61,162 bases of DNA from Clostridiales bacterium. Its GTDB lineage: Bacteria > Bacillota > Clostridia > Christensenellales > Aristaeellaceae. The translations under genes and the position numbers were made by a program. The stretch spans positions 1 to 61,162 of the forward strand of contig SFET01000009.1 of NCBI GenBank assembly GCA_004557125.1, in the 5' to 3' direction. Under the pieces are notes generated by a model, which did not search any database, had not been told where the DNA came from, and saw only the letters and a program-made list of their open reading frames with translations. Below are positions 16,693 to 25,114 of this stretch, piece after piece. Positions within the stretch are counted from its first letter, which is position 1. Every line of letters begins with the position of its first letter.

Positions 16693-16729
16693 TTACTCAA
16701 TCTCCTACTTACTGCATTCTTCGCCCGAC

Positions 16730-17536
16730 TTACCACATGGATTCCGCATCAAAAAAGCTGGCGACCATCCATTCGTCGAATGCGCTCCTGTCCAGATGCA
16801 CGCTTTCATCCTCTGCTGCGGTCTCAAGCGCCGGCAGCTGCATTCTGGAGGCGACGTCATACCGATCCACCTTGTCGGCAATCTTCATCAGAGCGCCGCT
16901 CTTCATGTCGCTGGTGATGTAGTCGCTCAGCGCGCTCAGCAGCTTCGTCGCTTCCGCGCTCTCCTCCACCGTCGCCTTGATCACGTGCAGACGCTGCATC
17001 AGTGCATCGCCCACATTGTTGCTTCCGTCATTGGCAATGCCATCGATCACGGTCAGGCCGTTCAGATCGAAGGCCAGGTAATCCTCGATGAAGTCCGCCG
17101 GGAACATCCCGTTCAGCGCATTCATCAGCGCAATCGTACCGGCTTCGATGTCCGCCTCCATGCCAAAAAGATCCCGCAGCGAGATGCCCTCGGGAATGCC
17201 TGCCTCCTGTGCAGCGGCATCCATCCAATCCACAACCGTTGTAGCGCTGATCTGGAGCGGCAGCACCGTCTTGGCGTTGTCGTCCACGATCACCAGGAGA
17301 ATCAGCTCCGGATCACCAATGATCCCGGCTTCCACAGAGGCTTCCTCCTGATTGTAGGCCACGGCCAGCATCGTCGTCATGCGCGACTTCTGATAGTAGG
17401 TATGTCCGTTGTAGTCGTAGGTAAGAACGTTGTCAAAGCGATCATTGAGATCAATGTAATCCGTCTCCGCAAGCGCAATCGCACCAATGGCTAAAACTGC
17501 GACCAATACAAGCGCAACGATATGTCGAAATGCCAT
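16730..17536 (-). CDS. Secreted protein, probably a divergent LCP-like protein
   Basis: This is a 268-aa secreted or membrane-anchored protein. The ATG at 17534-17536 follows GGAGGG; the longer open frame upstream crosses the promoter and is discounted. A signal segment (about residues 3-22, ending AIALA) is followed by LNDRFDNVLTYDYNGHTYY, DPELILLVIVDDNAKTVLPLQIS and EDYLAFDLNGLTVIDGI. The order and spacing recall the LytR-CpsA-Psr fold (NVLFLGID, then ADxxLLxxID, then YxxLDxxG), but the catalytic Arg/Asp pattern is weak. It is the first gene of the exopolysaccharide-control operon. It may be an inactive LCP paralogue or a regulator. Confidence 0.7.
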   Translation of the reverse strand: MAFRHIVALVLVAVLAIGAIALAETDYIDLNDRFDNVLTYDYNGHTYYQKSRMTTMLAVAYNQEEASVEAGIIGDPELILLVIVDDNAKTVLPLQISATTVVDWMDAAAQEAGIPEGISLRDLFGMEADIEAGTIALMNALNGMFPADFIEDYLAFDLNGLTVIDGIANDGSNNVGDALMQRLHVIKATVEESAEATKLLSALSDYITSDMKSGALMKIADKVDRYDVASRMQLPALETAAEDESVHLDRSAFDEWMVASFFDAESMW

Positions 17537-17624
17537 TTTCCCTCCGGATTCAGTTCCCTGTATACAGCAATGCATCTGCAAAAGGGCATCACAATCCATT
17601 ATCTCTATCTTCTTATGTAAACCA

Positions 17625-17653
17625 ATTATACAACAGTTGCTTCCATGCGTCAA
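17625..17653 (-). promoter_or_regulatory. Promoter of the exopolysaccharide-control operon
   Basis: On the minus strand TTGACG (17653-17648), 17 bp, TATAAT (17630-17625). Just upstream, at 17669-17696, lies an inverted repeat with CGTTACA and TGTAACG arms, a possible operator. Confidence 0.82.
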
Positions 17654-17750
17654 CGAAAAACGGGGTCCGTTACAAAAATTGACAAACATGTAACGTCGAT
17701 CCAACAAAAATTCATCCCTGAAACTGCAGGTATTTCCTGCATTCCTGCAG

Positions 17751-17780
17751 AAAAACGCCGGAGAGACGGCCTCTCCGGCG
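17751..17780 (-). terminator. Terminator of the Ugp-like operon
   Basis: CGCCGGAGAG (17756-17765) pairs with CTCTCCGGCG (17771-17780), followed on the minus strand by TTTTT, 24 bp past the GDPD stop. A second hairpin with CTGCAGG arms follows. Confidence 0.8.
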
Positions 17781-17804
17781 CATGAATTGCAGATATTGAT
17801 TCGT

Positions 17805-18635
17805 TTAGCAATGATACCCCAGCTCCCGCAGCACCTCCAGCGTGCGCGCCGGATAGTCCGTGGTGATGAGGCTCGCTCCCAGCTGTGCGCTGCGCCCGAT
17901 CTCCTCGCGGGAATAGATCCCGGCGCAGACCCACGGCTCGATGCCGTCGGCGCGCACCGCATCGAAGTAGGATTTCGGCGGCACGTTGAAGTTGAAGTGC
18001 TTCATCGATCCGTCGCTCTGCTGCTTCGCACTGATCACGCACAGGCACCACAGATACTCCCTGGGATCCCGCCGTGCGCCCTTGAGCATGCAGTATGGAT
18101 AGTAGCCGTGGAGCCGGTAGCGGTGGCCGTACTTTTCGTCGATGTACTCCAGCAGCCTGCCGCTGAAGGAATTGAGCACGCAGCGCTCGCCAAAGCCGTA
18201 GTCCTCCAGCATCGCGATGGTGCGGTCGCAGCAGTCGTAGGCGAAGTCCTCGTTGCCTGTCGTGGGATACTCCTTGAGCTCCAGATCGATCAGCATGCCG
18301 TCGGTCTCCGCGCACAGCTTCAGGAACTCCTCCAGCGTCGGCGGCGCTTCCGGAGCGAAGTCCTCGTAGTCCGCCGCGGCGTTCAGCGCGCGGAACTGCA
18401 TCAGCGACATCTCCCGGACGGGACCGGTCCGATCCGTCGTGCGCGCCACGTCCGCATCGTGCATCAGCACCAACTCGCCGTCGGCCGTCATGCGCACGTC
18501 CGTCTCAATCATGTCCACGCCCTCCGCGATGGCCCGGCGAAAGGCGGACATGGTGTTCTCCGGAGCCGTGAAGCGCTCCCCGCGATGGGCAGCCACCAGC
18601 ACGCGGCTCTCATGTCCCTCCCACAGCGCGCTCAT
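17805..18635 (-). CDS. Glycerophosphodiester phosphodiesterase (GDPD, UgpQ-like)
   Basis: This enzyme hydrolyses glycerophosphodiesters to glycerol 3-phosphate and an alcohol. The 276-aa product starts at the ATG at 18633-18635 (SD GAGGAG, ATGA overlap with the phosphodiesterase); the frame is open further upstream inside that neighbour. The TIM-barrel motifs are clear: AAHRGERFTAPENT (about residues 15-28) with the catalytic His, ETDVRMTADGELVLMHD (about 43-59) with the metal ligands and second His, and LIDLELK (about 115-121). There is no signal peptide, so it acts inside the cell. As the last gene of a UgpB-C-A-E-like operon it probably processes imported glycerophosphodiesters. Confidence 0.92.
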   Translation of the reverse strand: MSALWEGHESRVLVAAHRGERFTAPENTMSAFRRAIAEGVDMIETDVRMTADGELVLMHDADVARTTDRTGPVREMSLMQFRALNAAADYEDFAPEAPPTLEEFLKLCAETDGMLIDLELKEYPTTGNEDFAYDCCDRTIAMLEDYGFGERCVLNSFSGRLLEYIDEKYGHRYRLHGYYPYCMLKGARRDPREYLWCLCVISAKQQSDGSMKHFNFNVPPKSYFDAVRADGIEPWVCAGIYSREEIGRSAQLGASLITTDYPARTLEVLRELGYHC

Positions 18636-19942
18636 CTCTCCTCCTCCAGCAACAGCTCCGTCAGGCAGCGGCCGTCGACGTCCTCCATGTCGAAGCCCAG
18701 CGCCCGCGCAAAGGTTGGCGCCTCGTCCACCAGGTTCGCCCGTTCCAGCACCGCGCCGGGCCGGATGTGCGGTCCGAAGGCGAGCAGCGTCGGCTGCGGA
18801 CCCTTCTCCGGCAGATGGCCGTGGGAGGCCCGGCCGAAGCGATAGTTCTGGTTGTCCAGCGGCTTCACCAGCGGCCGCAGCCAGTCGTTGGAGAAGGAGG
18901 TGTAGCCGTCGGTCTCCACCACGAAGGAGAAGGGACCGCTGAGATGCTCCTCGCGCTTGGCCTCCTCGCGTGTAAACACCCGGCTGATGCCGTAGACCTC
19001 CTCGGCGCACAATTCGTCCAGCACCGCCTTCGTGCGCGCAAGGTCCCGCGGATTCTCCGGGTCCTTCAGATACACCAGCGCCGAGAGGCCGCCGGACTTT
19101 GCGAACGCGCGCCAGTCGCGAATGTTCCCCGCGCCGTCCACTTCGATCAGTCCCGCTTCCCTGAGCTTCACATTCAGCGCCACGCAGCGGCGGATGTTCA
19201 GCTGGCCGTGATCGCTGACGATGAAGAAGTCGGTCTGATCCAGAATGCCCACATCGTCGGCGGCCTTCATCAGCTGCTCGATCCACAGGTTCGTCTCATA
19301 CAGGCCCTGGGTCACCTTCTCGGTGAACAGCCCCGTCTCGTGGCGATAGGCGTCCACATTGGCGGGATGCACCATCAGCAGGTTCGGCCGGAACGCGCGC
19401 ACCATGCTGCAGGCGCAGCCCATCACGAAGGCGTCGCACCAGGGATGCTGCCGGTTGCGGTTCTCCACGTGATGCAGGTTGGGATCCACCACCTTCTCCA
19501 TCACCTCCGGGCTGGAACCCGAGTGGATGAAGCAGTCGTGGGTTGATTCCTCCGGAGTCTGGGGCCAGTATTCCGCCACCAGGTAATCGATGGAAGGGTC
19601 GTTGCCGGAGACCGGCCAGAACACCGACGCGGTGCGCAGGCCGCGCGCGTGGGCGCAATCGAAGATCGTCCTGCCCTGCACCAGGCTGCGCATGTGCTGC
19701 CACAGGCTGCTGCGCTCGCACATCACCGGCGCCTCGTTGTTCAGGATGCCGTGCCGGTCGGGATACAGGCCGGTCTGCATGGTGCTGTGGCAGGGATAGG
19801 TGATGGTGGGATAGACCGATCGCACCCGGTTCACTCGCGCCATCCTGGGCCAGAGATCCCGGAATGCGGAGAGCCGCGACAGGATTTCCAGATCCTCATA
19901 CACCATTGCGTCCACAGAGACCACGATCACATGCCGTTCCAT
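18632..19942 (-). CDS. NPP-like phosphodiesterase (alkaline phosphatase superfamily)
   Basis: This 436-aa enzyme belongs to the nucleotide pyrophosphatase/phosphodiesterase branch of the alkaline phosphatase fold. The metal and nucleophile motifs are VVSVDAM (about residues 6-12), VYPTITYPCHSTMQTGLYP with the Thr nucleophile (about 43-61), HPANVDAYRHE (Asp/His near 195-203), FFIVSDHGQ (about 245-253) and GRASHGHLP (about 373-381). There is no signal peptide, so it should be cytosolic. It overlaps the GDPD gene by ATGA and follows the SGNH hydrolase. Together these suggest cleavage of imported phosphodiesters such as glycerophospho head groups; the exact substrate is not determinable. Confidence 0.88.
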   Translation of the reverse strand: MERHVIVVSVDAMVYEDLEILSRLSAFRDLWPRMARVNRVRSVYPTITYPCHSTMQTGLYPDRHGILNNEAPVMCERSSLWQHMRSLVQGRTIFDCAHARGLRTASVFWPVSGNDPSIDYLVAEYWPQTPEESTHDCFIHSGSSPEVMEKVVDPNLHHVENRNRQHPWCDAFVMGCACSMVRAFRPNLLMVHPANVDAYRHETGLFTEKVTQGLYETNLWIEQLMKAADDVGILDQTDFFIVSDHGQLNIRRCVALNVKLREAGLIEVDGAGNIRDWRAFAKSGGLSALVYLKDPENPRDLARTKAVLDELCAEEVYGISRVFTREEAKREEHLSGPFSFVVETDGYTSFSNDWLRPLVKPLDNQNYRFGRASHGHLPEKGPQPTLLAFGPHIRPGAVLERANLVDEAPTFARALGFDMEDVDGRCLTELLLEEER

Positions 19943-19968
19943 ATTGCATTCACCTCATTTGTTTCATT

Positions 19969-20613
19969 TCAATTCCATCCGGGCAGCCCGCGCAGCTTCT
20001 CTGCCACGGCCAGGCCCAGCGCACGGTGGGATTCTGCGGACATGTGCACAAAGTCCACATCCGAGGGCTCCGCCACCGCAGCAGCGTCCAGATATTCCGC
20101 ACCGCTCGCCTCGGCGGCGCGACGGAAGGCTTCGGAGCATCTGCAGCTCTCGCGATAGCGCCCCTTGAGCGAGGAGCCGGTCTGCGCGTCGATGCCGGGA
20201 TGCAGCCGGATCGGCGCGATCACCAGCACGCGCACGCCACCTGGAAACACGCTCGAGCTCTCCCGGCGGGCCTGCACCATGTGCGCAAGGTTCACCAGCG
20301 TCTCTGCGCCGCGCGCTGCACCGAATGCGTCGGTAAATTTCAAATCGTTCGTGCCCAGGGCCAGGATCAGCAGATCCAGCGGTTTCTGGGCGATCAGTGC
20401 CGCGGGCAGCGCATCGCTTCCACGGCGCCACGGGCTGCAAGGATCCGCATACACGCTGGTGCGGGCGTTCATGCCGTCCTCAAGGATGCGCACGCCCTCG
20501 CCCAGAGCTCGCTGCAAGACGCCGGTCCAGCGCAGCTCCGGCGCGTAGCGCGCGCCAGTGCCGGGCACATAGCCCCAGGTGTTGGAATCCCCGAAGCAGA
20601 GTATGTTCTTCAT
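19969..20613 (-). CDS. SGNH/GDSL-family hydrolase
   Basis: This esterase/lipase-like enzyme is 214 aa. I start it at the ATG at 20611-20613 after GGGAG; the frame continues upstream only through the permease gene. Block I is ILCFGDSNTWGY with the catalytic Ser (about residues 4-15). Block III is ALGTNDLKF (about 84-92). Block V is the Asp/His pair in SDVDFVHMSAESH (about 184-196). The GDSNTWG form is shared with arylesterases. There is no signal peptide. Placed between the importer and the phosphodiesterase, it may remove acyl or acetyl groups from the imported compound. Confidence 0.88.
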   Translation of the reverse strand: MKNILCFGDSNTWGYVPGTGARYAPELRWTGVLQRALGEGVRILEDGMNARTSVYADPCSPWRRGSDALPAALIAQKPLDLLILALGTNDLKFTDAFGAARGAETLVNLAHMVQARRESSSVFPGGVRVLVIAPIRLHPGIDAQTGSSLKGRYRESCRCSEAFRRAAEASGAEYLDAAAVAEPSDVDFVHMSAESHRALGLAVAEKLRGLPGWN

Positions 20614-20630
20614 TTTCCCTCTCCCCCACT

Positions 20631-21485
20631 TCACTTGATGCCGCGATAGGTAAAGCCCTGGATGATCTTCCTGCTCGCGAAGATGAACACGATCAGAATC
20701 GGTATCACCAGCAGGCAGTTGCCGGCCATCAGCGTGTTCCAGTGGATGCCCACCTCCGCATCGCGCAGCCGCTCGATGGCCAGGGTCAGGGGGCGATAGG
20801 CGTCGTTGTTGGTCATCACCAGCGGCCAGAAGTAGGAATTCCAGGTGCCGATGAAGGAGAACATGGCGATGGTCACCATTGCGGGCTTGCACATGGGCAG
20901 CATGATCCTGAGCATGATCTTCACCTCGCTGGCGCTGTCCAGCCGCGCGGATTCCAGAATCTCATCGGGAATCTGCTTGAAGGACTGGCGCAGCATGAAG
21001 ATGCCGAAGGCGTCCGCCCCCAGCGGCAGGATCTGGGGCCACAGGGAGCTGATGAGCTTGCCCTTGGCCATCATCAGGTAAACGGGAATGTAGGTCAGCT
21101 GCTGCGGAATCATGAAGGCCACCAGCACCACGCCGAAGGCAACGCCCGACAGCGGGAACTTCCGCTTGGCGAAGGCGTAGGCCGCGGGCACCATCACCAG
21201 CAGCTGCAGGCAGATGACCGCCACGGTGACGATCACCGTGTTGCGCATAAAGTGGGGAATGTCCAGGCCGGAGTTGAAGGTGCTGATGAAGCCCTCCAGC
21301 GTGAAGGTCTCGGGCCACAGCGTGGGCGGCACCTGCATGGACTCCGCATAGGGCTTGAAGGCCGTCACGATCATCCAGTAAAAGGGAAACACGAAGGCCA
21401 GTATCGCCAGAATCTTCATGAGATCGCTGAACGCGCGCCCCAGATAGCTGCGCGTCCGATCCGAAAGCAAGCGTTCCTTTTTCAT
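20631..21485 (-). CDS. Carbohydrate/glycerol-3-phosphate-type ABC permease, second subunit
   Basis: This 284-aa inner-membrane subunit of a CUT1-family importer belongs to the UgpE/MalG group. It has six predicted helices, beginning at about residues 23-40. The EAA loop that contacts the ATPase reads ILESARLDSASEVKIMLRIMLP (given as ILESARLDSASE and onward, about 188-209). I chose the ATG at 21483-21485 because GAGGAGGG precedes it by 6 nt; another ATG 15 bp upstream overlaps the previous stop. It is co-transcribed with the first permease, the ATPase and the binding protein. Confidence 0.92.
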   Translation of the reverse strand: MKKERLLSDRTRSYLGRAFSDLMKILAILAFVFPFYWMIVTAFKPYAESMQVPPTLWPETFTLEGFISTFNSGLDIPHFMRNTVIVTVAVICLQLLVMVPAAYAFAKRKFPLSGVAFGVVLVAFMIPQQLTYIPVYLMMAKGKLISSLWPQILPLGADAFGIFMLRQSFKQIPDEILESARLDSASEVKIMLRIMLPMCKPAMVTIAMFSFIGTWNSYFWPLVMTNNDAYRPLTLAIERLRDAEVGIHWNTLMAGNCLLVIPILIVFIFASRKIIQGFTYRGIK

Positions 21486-21496
21486 CGTCGCCCTCC

Positions 21497-22420
21497 TCAT
21501 TGATAGTGCACCTTCTTTTCCACGAATGCGAAATCGATGATGGTGATGACCACCATGATCAGCAGCATGACCATGCCCGCAGCGCAGGCGTAGCCCAGGG
21601 TGTTGTTGCGCATGAAGGCGTAGTCGTAGATGTACATGCTCAGAACCCGCGTGGAATCGCCGGGGCCGCCGCCGGTCATGATGCGCACGGAATCGAATAC
21701 CTTGAAGGAGCCCGTGGTGATCGTGATCAGCAGGAAGAACAGCTGGGGTGAGATCATGGGCAGCGTGATCCTGAAGAAGGTCTTGATGCCGGAGGCATTG
21801 TCCAGTTTGGCCGCCTCGTAGATCTCCGCCGGAATGGACTTCATGGAGGAGAGGATGATCAGCGCGTAGTAGCCCACGCTCTTCCAGGTGTTCATGATGA
21901 TGATGGACAGCATGGCCGTGGAGGAGTCGTCCAGCCACTTGACCGAGGACAGGCCCAGCACGTTGAGCACCGTATTGAACAGGCCATAGGACTGGGAGCT
22001 CATCAGCCAGCCCCAGATGAAGCCCGCCGACACGCCCGCGATCAGGTGGGGCGTGAAGAACACCGTCTGGGCCACGCGGTTGACCCTTCGATCCTTTTGC
22101 AGCCACTGGGCCAGCAGCAGCGAAAAGACCATCACGCAGACCAGCGCGCCCACGGTGTACGCACAGGTGTTGGCCAGCGCCTTGTAGAAATCGTCCTTCA
22201 CAAAGAACAGCCGGTAATAGTTGTCCACTCCGACAAACTCCTTGTAGGGCTTGGTGGCGTTGCCCTTGAACAGGCTCAGAACGCCCATGTTGATCACCGG
22301 ATAGATCACGAAAAACAGCAGAAACAGCATTGCGGGCAGGATCATCGCCCAGGATGCGCCGTAGCTCTTCCAGCGGCGGGCCCGACTTGCAGGCGCGCAG
22401 GCGTCCGCTCTATTGCGCAT
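21497..22420 (-). CDS. Carbohydrate/glycerol-3-phosphate-type ABC permease, first subunit
   Basis: This 307-aa membrane subunit is of the UgpA/MalF group. The N-terminus is basic (residues 1-20), followed by six helices starting near 23-43. The EAA loop is seen as EIYEAAKLDNASG (about 206-218) followed by FFRITLPMISP. The motif GGGPGDSTRVLSMYIY, typical of CUT1 permeases, lies near 255-270. The gene overlaps the ATPase gene by 11 bp and ends 11 bp before the start of the second permease. It forms the heterodimeric channel with that partner. Confidence 0.92.
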   Translation of the reverse strand: MRNRADACAPASRARRWKSYGASWAMILPAMLFLLFFVIYPVINMGVLSLFKGNATKPYKEFVGVDNYYRLFFVKDDFYKALANTCAYTVGALVCVMVFSLLLAQWLQKDRRVNRVAQTVFFTPHLIAGVSAGFIWGWLMSSQSYGLFNTVLNVLGLSSVKWLDDSSTAMLSIIIMNTWKSVGYYALIILSSMKSIPAEIYEAAKLDNASGIKTFFRITLPMISPQLFFLLITITTGSFKVFDSVRIMTGGGPGDSTRVLSMYIYDYAFMRNNTLGYACAAGMVMLLIMVVITIIDFAFVEKKVHYQ

Positions 22421-23459
22421 TGAGCATCCCTCCCAGCGATCTCAAAAGCGGCTCCGGGCCGCCATGACCCATGTGCAGGCCATCGTTATCGAAGAAGTGC
22501 ACGTGCTCCGCGCGAACCATCGCCCACACGTGCTCGCCCTCCCGGCCGCCGTCCTCGGGACGCTTGACCATCACGGTGCGCCCGTCCGTGAGATTGATCT
22601 TGTACTGAATCTCCGAGCCCAGCATCTCCCGGGTGGCGATGGTCCCCGGCAGGCACAGCGCCATGCCGTTTTCGCACTTGGCGCCCAGCTCCACCTTCTC
22701 CGGGCGGAAGCCCACGTATCCTTCAGCTGTCTTCAGCACGTTCATCGGCGGCGTGCCGATGAACTGCGCGGCGAACACGTTCACCGGCTCGTGATAGATC
22801 TCCTCCGGCGTACCCATCTGCTGGATCCTGCCGCAATCCATCAGCACAATGGAGTCCGCCATGGACATGGCCTCAGCCTGATCGTGGGTGACGTAGACGA
22901 AGGTGGTGCCGAGCCTGCGCTGCAGCTCGATCAGCTCCACGCGCATGGCGGCGCGCAGCTTGGCGTCCAGGTTCGACAGCGGCTCGTCCATCAGAAACAC
23001 CGCAGGCTTCTTCACCATGGCCCGGGCGAGGGCCACGCGCTGGCGCTGTCCGCCGGAGAGCTGGCTGGGCTTGCGGTTGAGATACTCCGTCAGACCCACG
23101 ATCTGCGCGTACTCCTCGATCAGGCGCTTGCGCTCCGCCTTGGGCACCTTGCGGTTCTTCAGGCCGAACTCGATGTTCTCCCGCACGGACATGGTGGGAT
23201 AAATGGCGTAATTCTGAAACACCATGGCGATGTCCCGCTTTCCCGGGGGCACATCGGTGATGTCCCGGCCGTCCATCAGAATCCGGCCCGAGCTGGCGGG
23301 GCCGATCCCGGCGATCATGCGCAGCAGGGTGGTCTTTCCGCAGCCCGACGCGCCGACCAGCACGGTAAACCTTCCGTCCTCGATGGTCAGATTCAGGTTC
23401 TCAATCACCTTCGTCTGGCCAAAGGACTTGCTCACGTTTTGAAACTCGATTTGTGCCAC
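22410..23459 (-). CDS. ABC transporter ATPase (UgpC/MsmX-like)
   Basis: This 349-aa ATPase energises the importer. I prefer the GTG at 23457-23459, which has GGAGG 9 nt upstream and begins VAQIEFQNVSKSFG as family members do; the ATG 42 bp earlier lacks an SD. Walker A is GASGCGKTT (about residues 36-44), the Q-loop is FQNYAIYP, the signature is LSGGQRQRVALARA (about 132-145) and Walker B is VFLMDEPLSNLD with the switch THDQAEAM. The C-terminal TOBE/MalK regulatory domain (about 235-349) is complete. Having a dedicated ATPase in the operon is less common in Firmicutes, where MsmX is often shared. Confidence 0.93.
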   Translation of the reverse strand: MAQIEFQNVSKSFGQTKVIENLNLTIEDGRFTVLVGASGCGKTTLLRMIAGIGPASSGRILMDGRDITDVPPGKRDIAMVFQNYAIYPTMSVRENIEFGLKNRKVPKAERKRLIEEYAQIVGLTEYLNRKPSQLSGGQRQRVALARAMVKKPAVFLMDEPLSNLDAKLRAAMRVELIELQRRLGTTFVYVTHDQAEAMSMADSIVLMDCGRIQQMGTPEEIYHEPVNVFAAQFIGTPPMNVLKTAEGYVGFRPEKVELGAKCENGMALCLPGTIATREMLGSEIQYKINLTDGRTVMVKRPEDGGREGEHVWAMVRAEHVHFFDNDGLHMGHGGPEPLLRSLGGMLNAQ

Positions 23460-23541
23460 GTATTTAAGCCTCCAATTTACAAGCGGGCGGCAGGAGTACA
23501 CTGCACATGCCCTCCCGCCGTCGAAGTCTTTCCGGGTCGGA

Positions 23542-24852
23542 TTACCACAGGTCCTCGGATTCGCTGCGGATGTTCTCCACCGCCTCCTCGGGGGTGATGC
23601 TCTGCTCGCCGATCAGCAGGGAGACATTGTCCCACACGATCTGCGTGAAGTCCTGGCTCACCGCCACAAAGGGGGTCTCCTGGCCGCGGCCGTAGGAGAG
23701 CAGCTGATCGTAGGCCACCTTGAACTCGGGCTTCTCCGCCCAGAAGGCCACCATCTGGTCGTACTCGGCGACGGACTTGGTACCGGCAACGTAGCCGGAG
23801 GTCTTGGCATTGAAGTACTGCTCCTCGTCGGTCATCAGGAACTTGATGAACTCCCAGGACGCCTGGATCTCCTCGTCGCTGTTGTCCGCACCGATGATGG
23901 AGATGTTCGCGCCGCCGATTTCGGCCACGTGGTTATCGGGATCGTAGGTCGGGAACATGGCCACGCCGACGTCCACACCGGTCTCCGCCGCGGCGATCAT
24001 CAGGTTGCCCAGGCCGGCGCAGGAGTTGATGTAGGCCGCCAGCTCGCCATTGCAGAACATGGTCTGCGCGGTATCGCCGGCGTTGGTCGCGTCGAAGGGA
24101 CGGCACCAGCCGGCGTCCACCCAGCTGCGCCAGTCGGTGAGCACCTTGAGCATCGTGCCATCCTCCAGAGAGGGAGAGCCGCCGCCCTCAGCGATGTACT
24201 CGGAGCCTAGCTGATAGATCCACGCGGCATTGTAGTAGCCGAAGTCGTTGAAGATCTCCACGCCGTAGCGGGTCACTTCGCCGGCGTCGTTCTTCTGCAT
24301 GGCGGCCTCGCCAAAGGCGACCATCTCGTCGATGGTGATCATGTCGCCGATCTCAATGCCCAGCTCGTTTGCGATGGCCTTGTTGTAGTAGAACAGGGGC
24401 GTGGAGCGGCAGTACGGCAGGGAGTGAATCTCGCCATCGGTGTTGCCGCCGATCTCCAGCATCCACTCTGGCAGGTTGCCGGTGATGTCATAGCCCTCGG
24501 CCTCCGCCAGCGGCGCCATGTCCACGATCATGTCATCCTCCAGCATGTAGGCGACGTAGGTGTTGGCGGCGCTGACCACGTTCGGTGCCTCGCCGGACTG
24601 CACGGCCAGCTGGATCTGCGCAAACAGGGTGACGTAATCGCCGATGAAGGATTCCTCCACAACGATTCCCTTCTCCTTGCCGATGGTCTCGTTGAACGTC
24701 TCCACCGCCTGGGTCACGCACTCGTACTGCGCGCCGGAGCCGCGATGATGCCAGAAGCTGATGGTGATGGGCCCGTTCTCCTCCGCCAGTACGGACGGCA
24801 CGCAGGCCAGCACCATGGCCAGAGCCAACAGAATTGTAAGCAGTTTCTTCAT
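23542..24852 (-). CDS. Extracellular solute-binding protein (UgpB-like)
   Basis: This is the substrate-binding subunit of the importer, 436 aa. The ATG at 24850-24852 follows GGAGGAAAGG. The signal segment (about residues 1-23) contains VLAC, a poor lipobox, and VPSVLA, a possible signal peptidase I site, so lipoprotein status is unsure. The mature part starts ENGPITISFWHHRGSG, as in family 1 binding proteins. The C-terminal SGYVAGTKSVAEYD resembles the SGYLPVR stretch of UgpB. With GDPD and NPP genes in the same operon, the ligand is probably a glycerophosphodiester or glycerol 3-phosphate rather than a simple sugar; this is inference from context. Confidence 0.88.
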   Translation of the reverse strand: MKKLLTILLALAMVLACVPSVLAEENGPITISFWHHRGSGAQYECVTQAVETFNETIGKEKGIVVEESFIGDYVTLFAQIQLAVQSGEAPNVVSAANTYVAYMLEDDMIVDMAPLAEAEGYDITGNLPEWMLEIGGNTDGEIHSLPYCRSTPLFYYNKAIANELGIEIGDMITIDEMVAFGEAAMQKNDAGEVTRYGVEIFNDFGYYNAAWIYQLGSEYIAEGGGSPSLEDGTMLKVLTDWRSWVDAGWCRPFDATNAGDTAQTMFCNGELAAYINSCAGLGNLMIAAAETGVDVGVAMFPTYDPDNHVAEIGGANISIIGADNSDEEIQASWEFIKFLMTDEEQYFNAKTSGYVAGTKSVAEYDQMVAFWAEKPEFKVAYDQLLSYGRGQETPFVAVSQDFTQIVWDNVSLLIGEQSITPEEAVENIRSESEDLW

Positions 24853-25032
24853 GGATTTCCTTTCCTCCTTGTGAATGTCACAGAATGGCAGTTTTCCCAT
24901 TCCTCCTCGAAGCGCCTTCCTGCGCTCCGTTCATCTCTATCCTAGCATTCCACAGTCAGAGGCAATTCCCGAATTTGTCAAATCCCTTTAAAAACTCCCG
25001 AGCGAAACCGGTCCTTCCCGCGTACCCACAAC

Positions 25033-25073
25033 AAAAGAGAACCCCGACCGCCTGTGAAGCGATTGGGATTCTC
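25033..25073 (-). terminator. Terminator of the CNNM operon
   Basis: An imperfect stem with GAGAA and TTCTC ends (25037-25073) is followed on the minus strand by TTTTGTTG, about 40 bp beyond the CNNM stop. The rest of 24853-25114 holds the upstream region of the Ugp-like operon; a TTGACA (24981-24976) is visible but no -10 is correctly spaced from it. Confidence 0.6.
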
Positions 25074-25114
25074 CTTCATGTATATGCACTTTTCTTGCAA
25101 AGCACCCGTTCCGA

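Noticed and set aside
24976..24981. TTGACA upstream of the Ugp-like binding protein as part of a promoter
   Set aside because: No -10 lies 16-19 bp from it; TAGGAT downstream is about 31 bp away, so I do not call a promoter.
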